Shown here: positions 56,811 to 64,000 of the stretch, one piece after another
Numbering within the stretch: the first letter of the stretch is position 1
Layout of the letters: each line of letters begins with the position of its first letter
Translations under genes and position numbers: made by a program
The notes under the pieces: model-generated
What the model saw: only the letters and a program-made list of their open reading frames with translations
Databases searched by the model: none
Told to the model about the DNA's origin: nothing
Assembly (NCBI GenBank): GCA_947487155.1
Contig: CANKVS010000003.1
Coordinates: 1-64,000, forward strand
Length of the DNA stretch: 64,000 bases
Reading direction: 5' to 3'
Source of the DNA: an uncultured Flaviramulus sp.
GTDB taxonomy: Bacteria > Bacteroidota > Bacteroidia > Flavobacteriales > Flavobacteriaceae

Positions 56811-59216
56811 ATGGTTAAGAATTATTTTAAAATCGCATGGCGGAATCTTTTAAAAAATAAAGGATTATTCTCCATTAATATTTTTGGGCTTGCACTTGGT
56901 ATTGCTTCATGCTTAATCATAATATTATTTGTAACTGACGAAATGAGTTACGACAGGTATAATGAAAAAGCAGACCAAATCGTTAGAGTTGTTTTAAAAG
57001 GAAACTTTAATGGTGAAGTCGTTAATGAAGCTATAGTTATGACCCCAGTGGCAGAAACAATGATGGAAGAATTTCCAGAAGTTCAAAGTGCCACACGATT
57101 AAAAAAAATAAACAAGCCTAAGGTTACTTTCAATAATACAACCTATAGAAACGGGACTTTTGCTTACGTAGATCCAAATTTCTTTGAGGTTTTTACCTTG
57201 CCAATAATAAAAGGAAACAATACAACTCCTTTAAATGAGCCTAACACCATTGTTCTTATCCAAGAAGAAGCTACAAAATATTTTGGTGTTCAAGATCCTA
57301 TTGGAAAAGTTTTAGATATTGATGATTTACAATTTAAGGTAACAGCTATAATAGAAAAAATTCCAAATAACTCCCATTTTCATTTTGATATGTTGGCGTC
57401 TATGGTAGGTTATAAGGAAGCTAAAAAAACATCATGGACACATGGAGATTATCATACCTATCTAATACTAAAAGAAGGTTATAATTATAAAGATCTTGAA
57501 TCTAAATTACCTCCCTTTATTGAAAAATATATGGGTCCAGAAATGAAACAAGAAATAGGTATGTCTTTTAATGAGTTTACAAAGGACAATCAAATAGGGT
57601 TGTTTTTACAGCCGTTAACAGATATTCATTTAAAATCAGATTTTACTAGTGCAAGTACCTTAGAGCAAGGAGGTGATATTAAAGTTGTATATATTTTTAG
57701 TGCTATTGCCTTATTTATGCTAATAATTGCCTGTATTAATTTTATAAATCTAGCTACCGCATCTGCAACAAAAAGGGCAAAAGAAGTGGGTATTAGAAAA
57801 GTACTAGGTTCTAAAAGAAAGCAATTAATAAGTCAGTTTTTAACGGAATCATTTATGGCATCAATAATGGCTATGGTTTTGGCATTAATATTTGTTGCCA
57901 TTGTACTTCCTTTATTTAATAACTTGTCAGGAAAAGAGCTTGCAATAACGTATTTGTTTTCTCCAAAAATTTTATTGGTGCTCATATCTCTTTTGATTGG
58001 TATAAGCTTTTTGGCAGGGTTTTATCCAGCATTTTATATTGCTTCATTTAAACCAATTTTAGCCTTAAAAAGTAAGTTCTCTCGAAGTGGTAAAAGTGAA
58101 GATATTAGAAGTGGATTGGTGGTTTTTCAATTTGTTGTTTCTGTAGGACTTATACTTGCTGTTATTATAGTTGATCAACAAATGTCATTTATTAAAAATA
58201 AAGATATAGGGTATGACAAAGAGCAGCTTTTGGTATTAAGAGAATCTTATTTTTTAGGAAATAATAAAGCGGCTTTTAAAAATAAGATTTTAAAAGATCC
58301 TAGAGTAACACAGGTAACTACAGCGGCGTTTACTCCAGCAGGAACTTCAGATAAATACGTGTCAGGGATTTTTATCAACCAACAGTTTAATAGAAGGGTT
58401 AATGTGTATAATGTTGATGAGCAATATATTCCAACTATGGGTATGACATTGGTTAAGGGGCGTAATTTTTCTAAAGAGTTTGGCACGGACTCTTTAAACA
58501 TTATTATCAATGAAACCGCTGCAATGAAATTAGGTTTTGGAGATGTGCCTTTAGGAAAGACGCTAACTAGGGATACGAATAATGGAAAACAAAATCTAAG
58601 AGTAATAGGTGTAGTTAAAGATTTTCATTTCCAATCCCTACATAAAAAAATAGAGCCTTTAATCATGCTAAATAACCCTTATGGAGGTTTAATTGTAAAA
58701 GCTAAGATTAAAGATATGTCTGGTCTTATTGAAAGTATATCAACATTATGGAATAGTTTTGATATTGGTGAGCCTTTTAATTATTCCTTACTCGATGAGT
58801 CATACAATACCACTTATCTTAAAGAACAAAAATTAGGAACAATTCTGAGGTCATTTGCTTTACTCACCATTTTTGTAGCCTGCCTAGGATTATTTGGCTT
58901 AGTTACATTTACTACAGAACAACGTTTTAAAGAAATTGGAATTAGAAAAGTTTTAGGCTCATCGATATTGCAAATTGTTACACTGTTATCTAAAGATTTT
59001 ATAAAGTTAGTGCTTGTGTCATTTGTAATAGCTTTTCCTCTTGGGTATTATTTAATGAATAAATGGCTTGAAGACTTTGCATATCGAATAGAAATTCATT
59101 GGTCAACGTTTGTGATGTCAGGATTGATTACAATAATTATTGCATTCATCACAATAAGTTTTAGAAGTATAAACGCAGCAATTACAAACCCCATAAAAAG
59201 TTTAAAAACAGAATAA
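56811..59216 (+). CDS. FtsX/MacB-type ABC permease, array member 6
   Basis: 801 residues. MVKNYFKIAWRNLLKNKG start, MacB_PCD, FtsX block (NLATASATKRAKEVGIRKVLGSK), second MacB_PCD, terminal FtsX block (TTEQRFKEIGIRKVLGSS), tail NPIKSLKTE. Last of the array; the second ATPase follows 15 bases later, so this permease may pair with it. Confidence 0.95.
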   Translation: MVKNYFKIAWRNLLKNKGLFSINIFGLALGIASCLIIILFVTDEMSYDRYNEKADQIVRVVLKGNFNGEVVNEAIVMTPVAETMMEEFPEVQSATRLKKINKPKVTFNNTTYRNGTFAYVDPNFFEVFTLPIIKGNNTTPLNEPNTIVLIQEEATKYFGVQDPIGKVLDIDDLQFKVTAIIEKIPNNSHFHFDMLASMVGYKEAKKTSWTHGDYHTYLILKEGYNYKDLESKLPPFIEKYMGPEMKQEIGMSFNEFTKDNQIGLFLQPLTDIHLKSDFTSASTLEQGGDIKVVYIFSAIALFMLIIACINFINLATASATKRAKEVGIRKVLGSKRKQLISQFLTESFMASIMAMVLALIFVAIVLPLFNNLSGKELAITYLFSPKILLVLISLLIGISFLAGFYPAFYIASFKPILALKSKFSRSGKSEDIRSGLVVFQFVVSVGLILAVIIVDQQMSFIKNKDIGYDKEQLLVLRESYFLGNNKAAFKNKILKDPRVTQVTTAAFTPAGTSDKYVSGIFINQQFNRRVNVYNVDEQYIPTMGMTLVKGRNFSKEFGTDSLNIIINETAAMKLGFGDVPLGKTLTRDTNNGKQNLRVIGVVKDFHFQSLHKKIEPLIMLNNPYGGLIVKAKIKDMSGLIESISTLWNSFDIGEPFNYSLLDESYNTTYLKEQKLGTILRSFALLTIFVACLGLFGLVTFTTEQRFKEIGIRKVLGSSILQIVTLLSKDFIKLVLVSFVIAFPLGYYLMNKWLEDFAYRIEIHWSTFVMSGLITIIIAFITISFRSINAAITNPIKSLKTE

Positions 59217-59231
59217 AAAAATAAAGACAAT

Positions 59232-59903
59232 ATGTTACTAGAAATTAAAGACCTATTTAAATGGGTAAATTCAGGAGGAAATAGAATTTTCCTATTAAAT
59301 GATATTGAATTGACTATAAACGAAGGCGATTTTATCTCCATTATGGGGCCTTCTGGATCAGGGAAAACAACCTTACTAAATGTTATTGGAATGCTTGATG
59401 ATTTTAATGAAGGTGAGTATCATTTTCTCGATCAAGAAGTCCATACCTTAAAAGAAAAATACAGAGCAAAACTGTACAAAGACTATATAGGCTTTGTGTT
59501 TCAGTCTTACCATTTAATTGATGAGTTAACGGTTTATGAAAATATAGAAACACCATTGCTTTATAAAAACTATAAATCTGCAGAGCGCAAGTCTTTAGTG
59601 GCAGATATGTTAGATCGATTTAATATTGTTGGAAAAAAAGATTTATTTCCATCACAATTAAGCGGCGGACAACAGCAAATAGTCGGTATAGCAAGAGCAC
59701 TAATTTCTAGTCCTAAACTTATTCTTGCCGATGAACCAACGGGAAACCTGAATTCAAAACAAGGCGAAGAAATCATGAATTTGTTTAAGCAACTAAATGA
59801 TGAAGGTGTTACTATTATTCAAGTAACTCATTCTGAAAAAAATGCAACATACGGGTCACGAATAATCAACTTACTGGATGGACGAATTATTAACACCGTT
59901 TAG
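59232..59903 (+). CDS. Second ABC ATP-binding protein (LolD/MacB type)
   Basis: 223 residues. Walker A GPSGSGKTT, Q-loop FVFQSYHLIDE, signature LSGGQQQIVGIARA (Ile where the first ATPase has Arg), Walker B LILADEPTGNLNS, H-loop VTHSEKNA. All catalytic elements are present. It is clearly paralogous to the ATPase at 43779 but not a recent copy. It closes the array, suggesting that some permeases use this ATPase and others the first, or that the two make a heterodimer. Confidence 0.95.
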   Translation: MLLEIKDLFKWVNSGGNRIFLLNDIELTINEGDFISIMGPSGSGKTTLLNVIGMLDDFNEGEYHFLDQEVHTLKEKYRAKLYKDYIGFVFQSYHLIDELTVYENIETPLLYKNYKSAERKSLVADMLDRFNIVGKKDLFPSQLSGGQQQIVGIARALISSPKLILADEPTGNLNSKQGEEIMNLFKQLNDEGVTIIQVTHSEKNATYGSRIINLLDGRIINTV

Positions 59904-59911
59904 TTTCCATA

Positions 59912-60124
59912 ATGAAAGTGAAAAAACTCATTGAGACACTTAAAGATTTAGACGAAAACACAGATGTCTATATTCCAAGTAATACTCAAAAAAAGGAGTA
60001 TTACTTGGCGAATTCTGTTATAAAGAGTTCATTAAAAAACCATCTTGGTATCGAAGAAGATTTTATCATTATTGATGTCGAAGAATTTGGATTTACTAAC
60101 TTAAAAAATGACAAACTGGTATGA
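59912..60124 (+). CDS. Small protein with a phage-like KxLIExLKxLDxxT/xxV motif
   Basis: 70 residues. The start KVKKLIETLKDLDENTDVYIP resembles small proteins common in phage and mobile elements (in part KLIETLKDLDENTDVYIP), followed by strands ending in FIIIDVEEFGF. Its stop codon overlaps the TolC-like ATG (ATGA), and it begins eight bases after the second ATPase, so it belongs to the operon. No membrane segment. Function unknown; a regulator or assembly helper is conceivable. Confidence 0.7.
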   Translation: MKVKKLIETLKDLDENTDVYIPSNTQKKEYYLANSVIKSSLKNHLGIEEDFIIIDVEEFGFTNLKNDKLV

Positions 60125-61581
60125 TACGGAATGATTATAGAAACAATGCATTAGTGCAGGTGAAAAAACATGTAATATGGGTTTTTGTTTGGAATATATT
60201 TTTAAGCATTGGGTTTGCTCAAAATACTCAGCGACCTCAGTTTACTTTAGATGATTGTATTGAATTGGCTTTAGAAAATAACAACGATTTAAAAACCTCA
60301 AAACTTCAAACAAAGTCATCAATTATCAATTATAAACAATCTATAAACGAATTGCTGCCTAATCTTAATGCCAATTATAATATTGGAGTTAATGATGGCA
60401 GAAGTATAGATCCCTTTACGAATAGTTATAGCAATCAAGAACTTACGTTTTCAACCTTGGGTGTAAATCTAAACACAACCATTTTTAATGGGTTTAGGAT
60501 ATTAAATAGCATCAAACAGAATAAGTTTAATATGAAGGCTTCTGAAATGGAATTGGAAGAAGCTAAACAAAATTTAATGCTTCAAGTAACCATTGGATAT
60601 ATTCAAATATTAAATAGTAGAGACTTGTTAGATTTGTCAAAATCGAGATTAACAACAACTAAAGTTCAATTAAAAAGATTAAAAACGCATTATGAAGAGG
60701 GTGTTGGAAATCCAGTCGATTACACTGATATGCAAGGACAATACGCCATAGATAAGGTTAATAATGCTGAGGCGGAAAATAGTTTTAAATCGGCAATCTT
60801 AGATTTTATGACCTTGTTAAATTTAGATTCGGATTCTGAAAAGGATTTTGAAGATGTTTCAGGTTTAATAGAATCAGAAAAATATTCATTCACTGCCAAT
60901 GATGTTTACAATGATGCGTTACAGAACCTAGCAACATTTAAATCAAAACAGTTCCGAATTGATGCTGCCGATAGTGGGGTTAAAGTAGCACGGTCTAATT
61001 ATTACCCAGAAATATCTTTTTTCGGACAAATAAACACCAATTATTCAAGTGCTGCTGAGGTGTTTACCGAAACGGGAAGTAGCATTACAGAAACAGGAGA
61101 TTTTGTAACTATTGCTAACCAAAACTATCCCGTACTTCAAAATCAAAGACAATTTTCGAGAAGTAAAATTAGCTACGAAGATCAATTTGATAACAATCTT
61201 AACTCCGTTGTTGGAGTTTCGGTAAGAGTGCCTTTGTTTAATGGTTTTAGAGCTAAAAACGCAGTGCAGTTACAGAAAATTGAGTTGGAAGCCTCAGAGA
61301 TAGAACTAGAAAATACAAAGCGCCTTTTTAAACAATCTATAGAACAAGCTTATAACGATATGGAATTGGCATTTAGCAAATATCATATTTTATTAGATCA
61401 GGTTACAGCTTTTGAAGAATCGTATCGCATAAATGAAGTTAGATTTAATAACGGCGTATCTAACATTATTGAATACATCTCCAGTAAAAATAATATGGAT
61501 GCCGCTCAACTTAATTTAAATAAAGCCAAATACGAATACTTACTACGAGTAAAAATTTTAGATTACTATCGTGGAATTTAA
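60121..61581 (+). CDS. TolC-family outer-membrane efflux protein
   Basis: 486 residues with signal peptide (ending at about residue 34, SIGFAQNTQ) and two outer-membrane-factor repeats: LDDCIELALENNNDLKTSKL and the long alpha-helical pairs with YEEGVGNPVDYTDMQGQ and its partner RFNNGVSNIIEYISSKN in the second half. It forms the trimeric exit duct reached by the HlyD adaptor. Last gene of the operon. It converges almost directly with galT (nine-base gap). Confidence 0.94.
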   Translation: MIRNDYRNNALVQVKKHVIWVFVWNIFLSIGFAQNTQRPQFTLDDCIELALENNNDLKTSKLQTKSSIINYKQSINELLPNLNANYNIGVNDGRSIDPFTNSYSNQELTFSTLGVNLNTTIFNGFRILNSIKQNKFNMKASEMELEEAKQNLMLQVTIGYIQILNSRDLLDLSKSRLTTTKVQLKRLKTHYEEGVGNPVDYTDMQGQYAIDKVNNAEAENSFKSAILDFMTLLNLDSDSEKDFEDVSGLIESEKYSFTANDVYNDALQNLATFKSKQFRIDAADSGVKVARSNYYPEISFFGQINTNYSSAAEVFTETGSSITETGDFVTIANQNYPVLQNQRQFSRSKISYEDQFDNNLNSVVGVSVRVPLFNGFRAKNAVQLQKIELEASEIELENTKRLFKQSIEQAYNDMELAFSKYHILLDQVTAFEESYRINEVRFNNGVSNIIEYISSKNNMDAAQLNLNKAKYEYLLRVKILDYYRGI

Positions 61582-61590
61582 AAATTAGGT

Positions 61591-62613
61591 TTATATTAAA
61601 TCCCGTATCATTTTAGCAGCAATTTCTGCAGTAATATCACGTTGTGGCGAACCAAACATTTCGTAACCTACCATAAATTTCTTTACTGTTGCACTACGTA
61701 ATAAAGGCGGATAAAAACTCATATGCCAATGCCAGTGCGCATTGTCTTCACCATTGGTTGGTGCTTGATGAATACCACTCGAATAGGGAAACGAGGTGTT
61801 AAATAATTTATCGTAAGCTTTTGTAATTACCGAAATAGCTTCGGCATATAATAAGGCTTCAGCGTCATTTAATTCTAAAATATTAGATTGTTGCTTTTTG
61901 GGAGCAATCATCGCTTCAAAAGGCCAAATGGCCCAAAACGGAATAAGAACCACAAACGCATTGTTTTCAAATATAATTCGTTCTTGTTTTTGTAATTCTT
62001 GAGATAAATAATCTCCTAAAAGACTGCTATTTTTTTTATTGAAATAAGCTTGTTGCTGTTTGTCTTTTTTATCAACTTCATTTGGTAAGGTAGATTGACT
62101 CCAAATTTGCCCATGTGGGTGCGGGTTACTACACCCCATAACGGCACCTTTGTTTTCAAAAATTTGCACATAATTGATACTAGGGTTTTCCGAAAGAGTT
62201 TTGAATTCTTTTTGCCATGCAAAAACCACTTTTTGAATATCTGCAGCTTCCATATCTGCCAAACTTTTTGAATGATCTGGACTGAAACAGATAACTTTAC
62301 AAATACCCGTTTCACTTTGCGCTACCAAGAGACCGTCTTCAACAGAAAAAGAAGGAGAATCGTTTTGAAGTGCTGCAAAATCGTTTGTAAAAACAAAAAC
62401 GTCTTTATAATCAGGGTTTACTTCACCATTAATTCGGGTATTTCTTGCACATAAATAACAACTATCGTCATGAGATGGTCTTATGGCATTAGATACAGTT
62501 TCATTTTGTCCCTGCCATGGTCGTTTGGCACGATGGGGTGAGACCAAAACCCACTCCCCTGTTAATATATTAAAGCGTTTATGCGAATAGTCTTGTAAAT
62601 TTGTATTAGTCAT
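61591..62613 (-). CDS. galT: Galactose-1-phosphate uridylyltransferase
   Basis: Leloir-pathway enzyme of 340 residues exchanging UMP between UDP-glucose and galactose-1-phosphate. HIT-type active site NPHPHGQIW with the uridylylated His, RFNILTGEWVLVSPHRAKRP at the N-terminus (in part TGEWVLVSPHRAKRPW), zinc-site cysteines CYLCARN, and the C-terminal HWHWHMSFYPP motif. Full length. It follows galK on the minus strand with a 19-base gap; a galM-like gene precedes galK. Confidence 0.97.
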   Translation of the reverse strand: MTNTNLQDYSHKRFNILTGEWVLVSPHRAKRPWQGQNETVSNAIRPSHDDSCYLCARNTRINGEVNPDYKDVFVFTNDFAALQNDSPSFSVEDGLLVAQSETGICKVICFSPDHSKSLADMEAADIQKVVFAWQKEFKTLSENPSINYVQIFENKGAVMGCSNPHPHGQIWSQSTLPNEVDKKDKQQQAYFNKKNSSLLGDYLSQELQKQERIIFENNAFVVLIPFWAIWPFEAMIAPKKQQSNILELNDAEALLYAEAISVITKAYDKLFNTSFPYSSGIHQAPTNGEDNAHWHWHMSFYPPLLRSATVKKFMVGYEMFGSPQRDITAEIAAKMIRDLI

Positions 62614-62632
62614 TTTAATTAAATTACAATGG

Positions 62633-63781
62633 TTATTTTACGATGTGTGTCCCTTCAGAAAGTGCTATAAAATAGACCGAACACGTTTTATCAAATTCAT
62701 TTTTATAAGCTATAGAAGCAGCTTCGCCAAAAGCCTTTGCCTGATCTTTAGATACTAAATTAATAGTACAACCTCCAAAACCACCACCCATCATTCTAGC
62801 ACCTAAAACATGATGGTTTGTTTTTGCTTGGTCTACCAGAAAATCTAACTCGTCGCAACTTACTTTGTATTGATGCTGTAAACCATTATGCGATTGAAAA
62901 ATTAAAGCACCTAAAGTTTCAAGGTCGTTTTCTTCAATAGCTTTAGAAGCTTTTATAGCTCTATTATTTTCCTGAATAACGTAAAGTGCTTTTTGATAAT
63001 TTTCGGGTGTTACCTTTTCTTTTATAGCATCTAAATCACTTTCAGTAGCATCTCTTAATGCTTTTATATTGAGTAATTCGGCAATACTTTCGCAAGCAGA
63101 ACGCCTGTCGTTATAAGCACTATCAGATAAACTATGCTTTACATTTGTATTTATTAACATGAGCTGATGGTCTTTAAAGTCTATTTCGTAAGGCTTCGAT
63201 TCCACCGTTCTACAATCTAAAAGTAATGCGTTATTTTCTATACCAAACATGCTTGCATATTGATCCATAATACCACATTTTACACCAACATAATTATGTT
63301 CTGCTTTTTGAGAAATTAGTATCATTTCATGTTTAGTTAAGCCTAAATTAAACAATTCATTTAACCCAAAAACAACGCTATTCTCTAATGCTGCCGAAGA
63401 CGACATACCTGCACCTCCTGGAATATCGCCTTTAAAAACAATATTGAAGTTTCCTATTATCTTATTTCTATTTTGAATTTCGGCAATTACACCAAATACG
63501 TAATTCTCCCAACTACCTTCGGCTAAAGGTTTTAATTTATCTAATTCAAATTCTACCTTACTGTCCTTATCTAAAGCATAAGCTGTAGAAACATTGGAGT
63601 CACTTTTTTGAATAGCAGCAGCAATACCTTTATCTACGGCCGCAGGAAAAACAAAACCGTCATTATAATCGGTGTGCTCGCCAATAATATTGATTCGCCC
63701 TGGAGAAAAAACAAGAAGTGGTTCTAATTGGTGGGTATTGATGAAAGCTGTTTTTACATCATTAATAAGTGTTGCGCTCAT
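62633..63781 (-). CDS. galK: Galactokinase
   Basis: GHMP kinase of 382 residues phosphorylating alpha-D-galactose. Signature SPGRINIIGEHTDYNDGFVFP, seen in part as GRINIIGEHTDYNDGFV, the ATP loop GGAGMSSSAALENS and the C-terminal MGGGFGGCTINLV. Catalytic Asp is probably in CGIMDQYASMFG. Middle gene of a galM-galK-galT set on the minus strand. It channels galactose released by beta-galactosidases, such as the GH2 enzyme at 14067, into glycolysis. Confidence 0.98.
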   Translation of the reverse strand: MSATLINDVKTAFINTHQLEPLLVFSPGRINIIGEHTDYNDGFVFPAAVDKGIAAAIQKSDSNVSTAYALDKDSKVEFELDKLKPLAEGSWENYVFGVIAEIQNRNKIIGNFNIVFKGDIPGGAGMSSSAALENSVVFGLNELFNLGLTKHEMILISQKAEHNYVGVKCGIMDQYASMFGIENNALLLDCRTVESKPYEIDFKDHQLMLINTNVKHSLSDSAYNDRRSACESIAELLNIKALRDATESDLDAIKEKVTPENYQKALYVIQENNRAIKASKAIEENDLETLGALIFQSHNGLQHQYKVSCDELDFLVDQAKTNHHVLGARMMGGGFGGCTINLVSKDQAKAFGEAASIAYKNEFDKTCSVYFIALSEGTHIVK

Positions 63782-63835
63782 TTTACGTTTAGTTAATTTA
63801 TTATTTTATTCGATAATCGAGATTTAAATATCTGT

Positions 63836-64000
63836 TCAAGGCTCGTTTACTTTTAAGCTCCAGCAAATAGAATAAGTATCATTCGCCTTTAAAACGTTCA
63901 ATCCTATTTTATTATTAAAACTATCTGACACACCTGTTGTAGGCTCAATAGCTATGGTGTTTGCTTTTGGAGGTGTGTAAGCTTGTAAAAAATTATTTTC
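63836..64000 (-). CDS. Aldose 1-epimerase-like protein, 3' end only
   Basis: The last 54 codons (stop TGA at 63838-63836) read NNFLQAYTPPKANTIAIEP, then TTGVSDSFNNKIGLNVL and ANDTYSICWSLKVNEP. This matches the C-terminus of the GalM/aldose-epimerase family, where an AIEP-TGxxDSFNN motif is typical. The gene starts outside the window and precedes galK by 54 bases, so it completes the Leloir group by interconverting galactose anomers. Confidence 0.8.
   Translation of the reverse strand, partial: ENNFLQAYTPPKANTIAIEPTTGVSDSFNNKIGLNVLKANDTYSICWSLKVNEP

Noticed and set aside
62016-62315. Minus-strand ORF of 99 codons inside galT
   Set aside because: Frame-shifted shadow of galT, without start context or family features.

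Overview
The window comes from a low-GC member of the Bacteroidota, most likely a marine Flavobacteriaceae. The evidence is a SusC/SusD glycan-uptake locus with FecR-type signalling, TAnnTTTG promoter elements (Bacteroidota -7 box), lipoproteins, SDR-type threonine dehydrogenase and many FtsX/MacB-type permeases. I cannot name a genus from sequence alone. No rRNA, tRNA or CRISPR was seen.

Layout. (1) 1-731: remains of a transposase that looks like a zinc-ribbon N-terminus joined to an ISAon1/ISL3-type catalytic part. (2) 842-13614: a polysaccharide utilisation locus with FecR anti-sigma factor, SusC with an STN signalling domain, SusD, two galactose-binding-like lipoproteins (DUF4959/5126/5000 and DUF4998 types) and a large FG-GAP/VCBS lipoprotein. 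The ECF sigma factor normally paired with FecR is not present. (3) 13661-14014: scar with an IS4/IS5-type transposase tail. (4) 14067-17414: GH2 beta-galactosidase-like enzyme with an altered substrate-site motif. (5) 17464-18072: Mn/Fe superoxide dismutase. (6) 18197-26693: AddA-like helicase-nuclease, OmpA-family porin with calcium-binding repeats, AddB-like nuclease, alpha/beta hydrolase. (7) 26690-29477: Lrp/AsnC regulator divergent from a threonine-to-glycine pathway (SDR-type Tdh and Kbl). (8) 29640-36425: small regulatory and envelope genes, including a membrane-anchored winged-helix regulator divergent from YceI and a secreted WD40 propeller, a Crp/Fnr remnant, a WYL regulator with a clear palindromic operator, a zinc-ribbon protein, a HEAT protein and an LD-carboxypeptidase. 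(9) 36601-39496: metG, ferritin and a tiny Cys/Lys-rich protein.

(10) 39500-61581 is the most striking part: a histidine kinase and sigma-54 response regulator divergent from a long efflux-type operon. The operon has an HlyD adaptor, an ABC ATPase, six tandem ~800-residue FtsX/MacB-type permeases (the third with a one-base frameshift), a 51-residue FecR-like micro-ORF inside the array, a second ABC ATPase, a 70-residue protein and a TolC-like outer-membrane protein. A candidate sigma-54 promoter lies just upstream of the adaptor.

(11) 61591-64000: Leloir galactose genes galT, galK and the 3' end of a galM-like epimerase on the minus strand. Together with the GH2 enzyme and the SusCD locus this suggests use of galactose-containing (perhaps algal) glycans, which is an inference.
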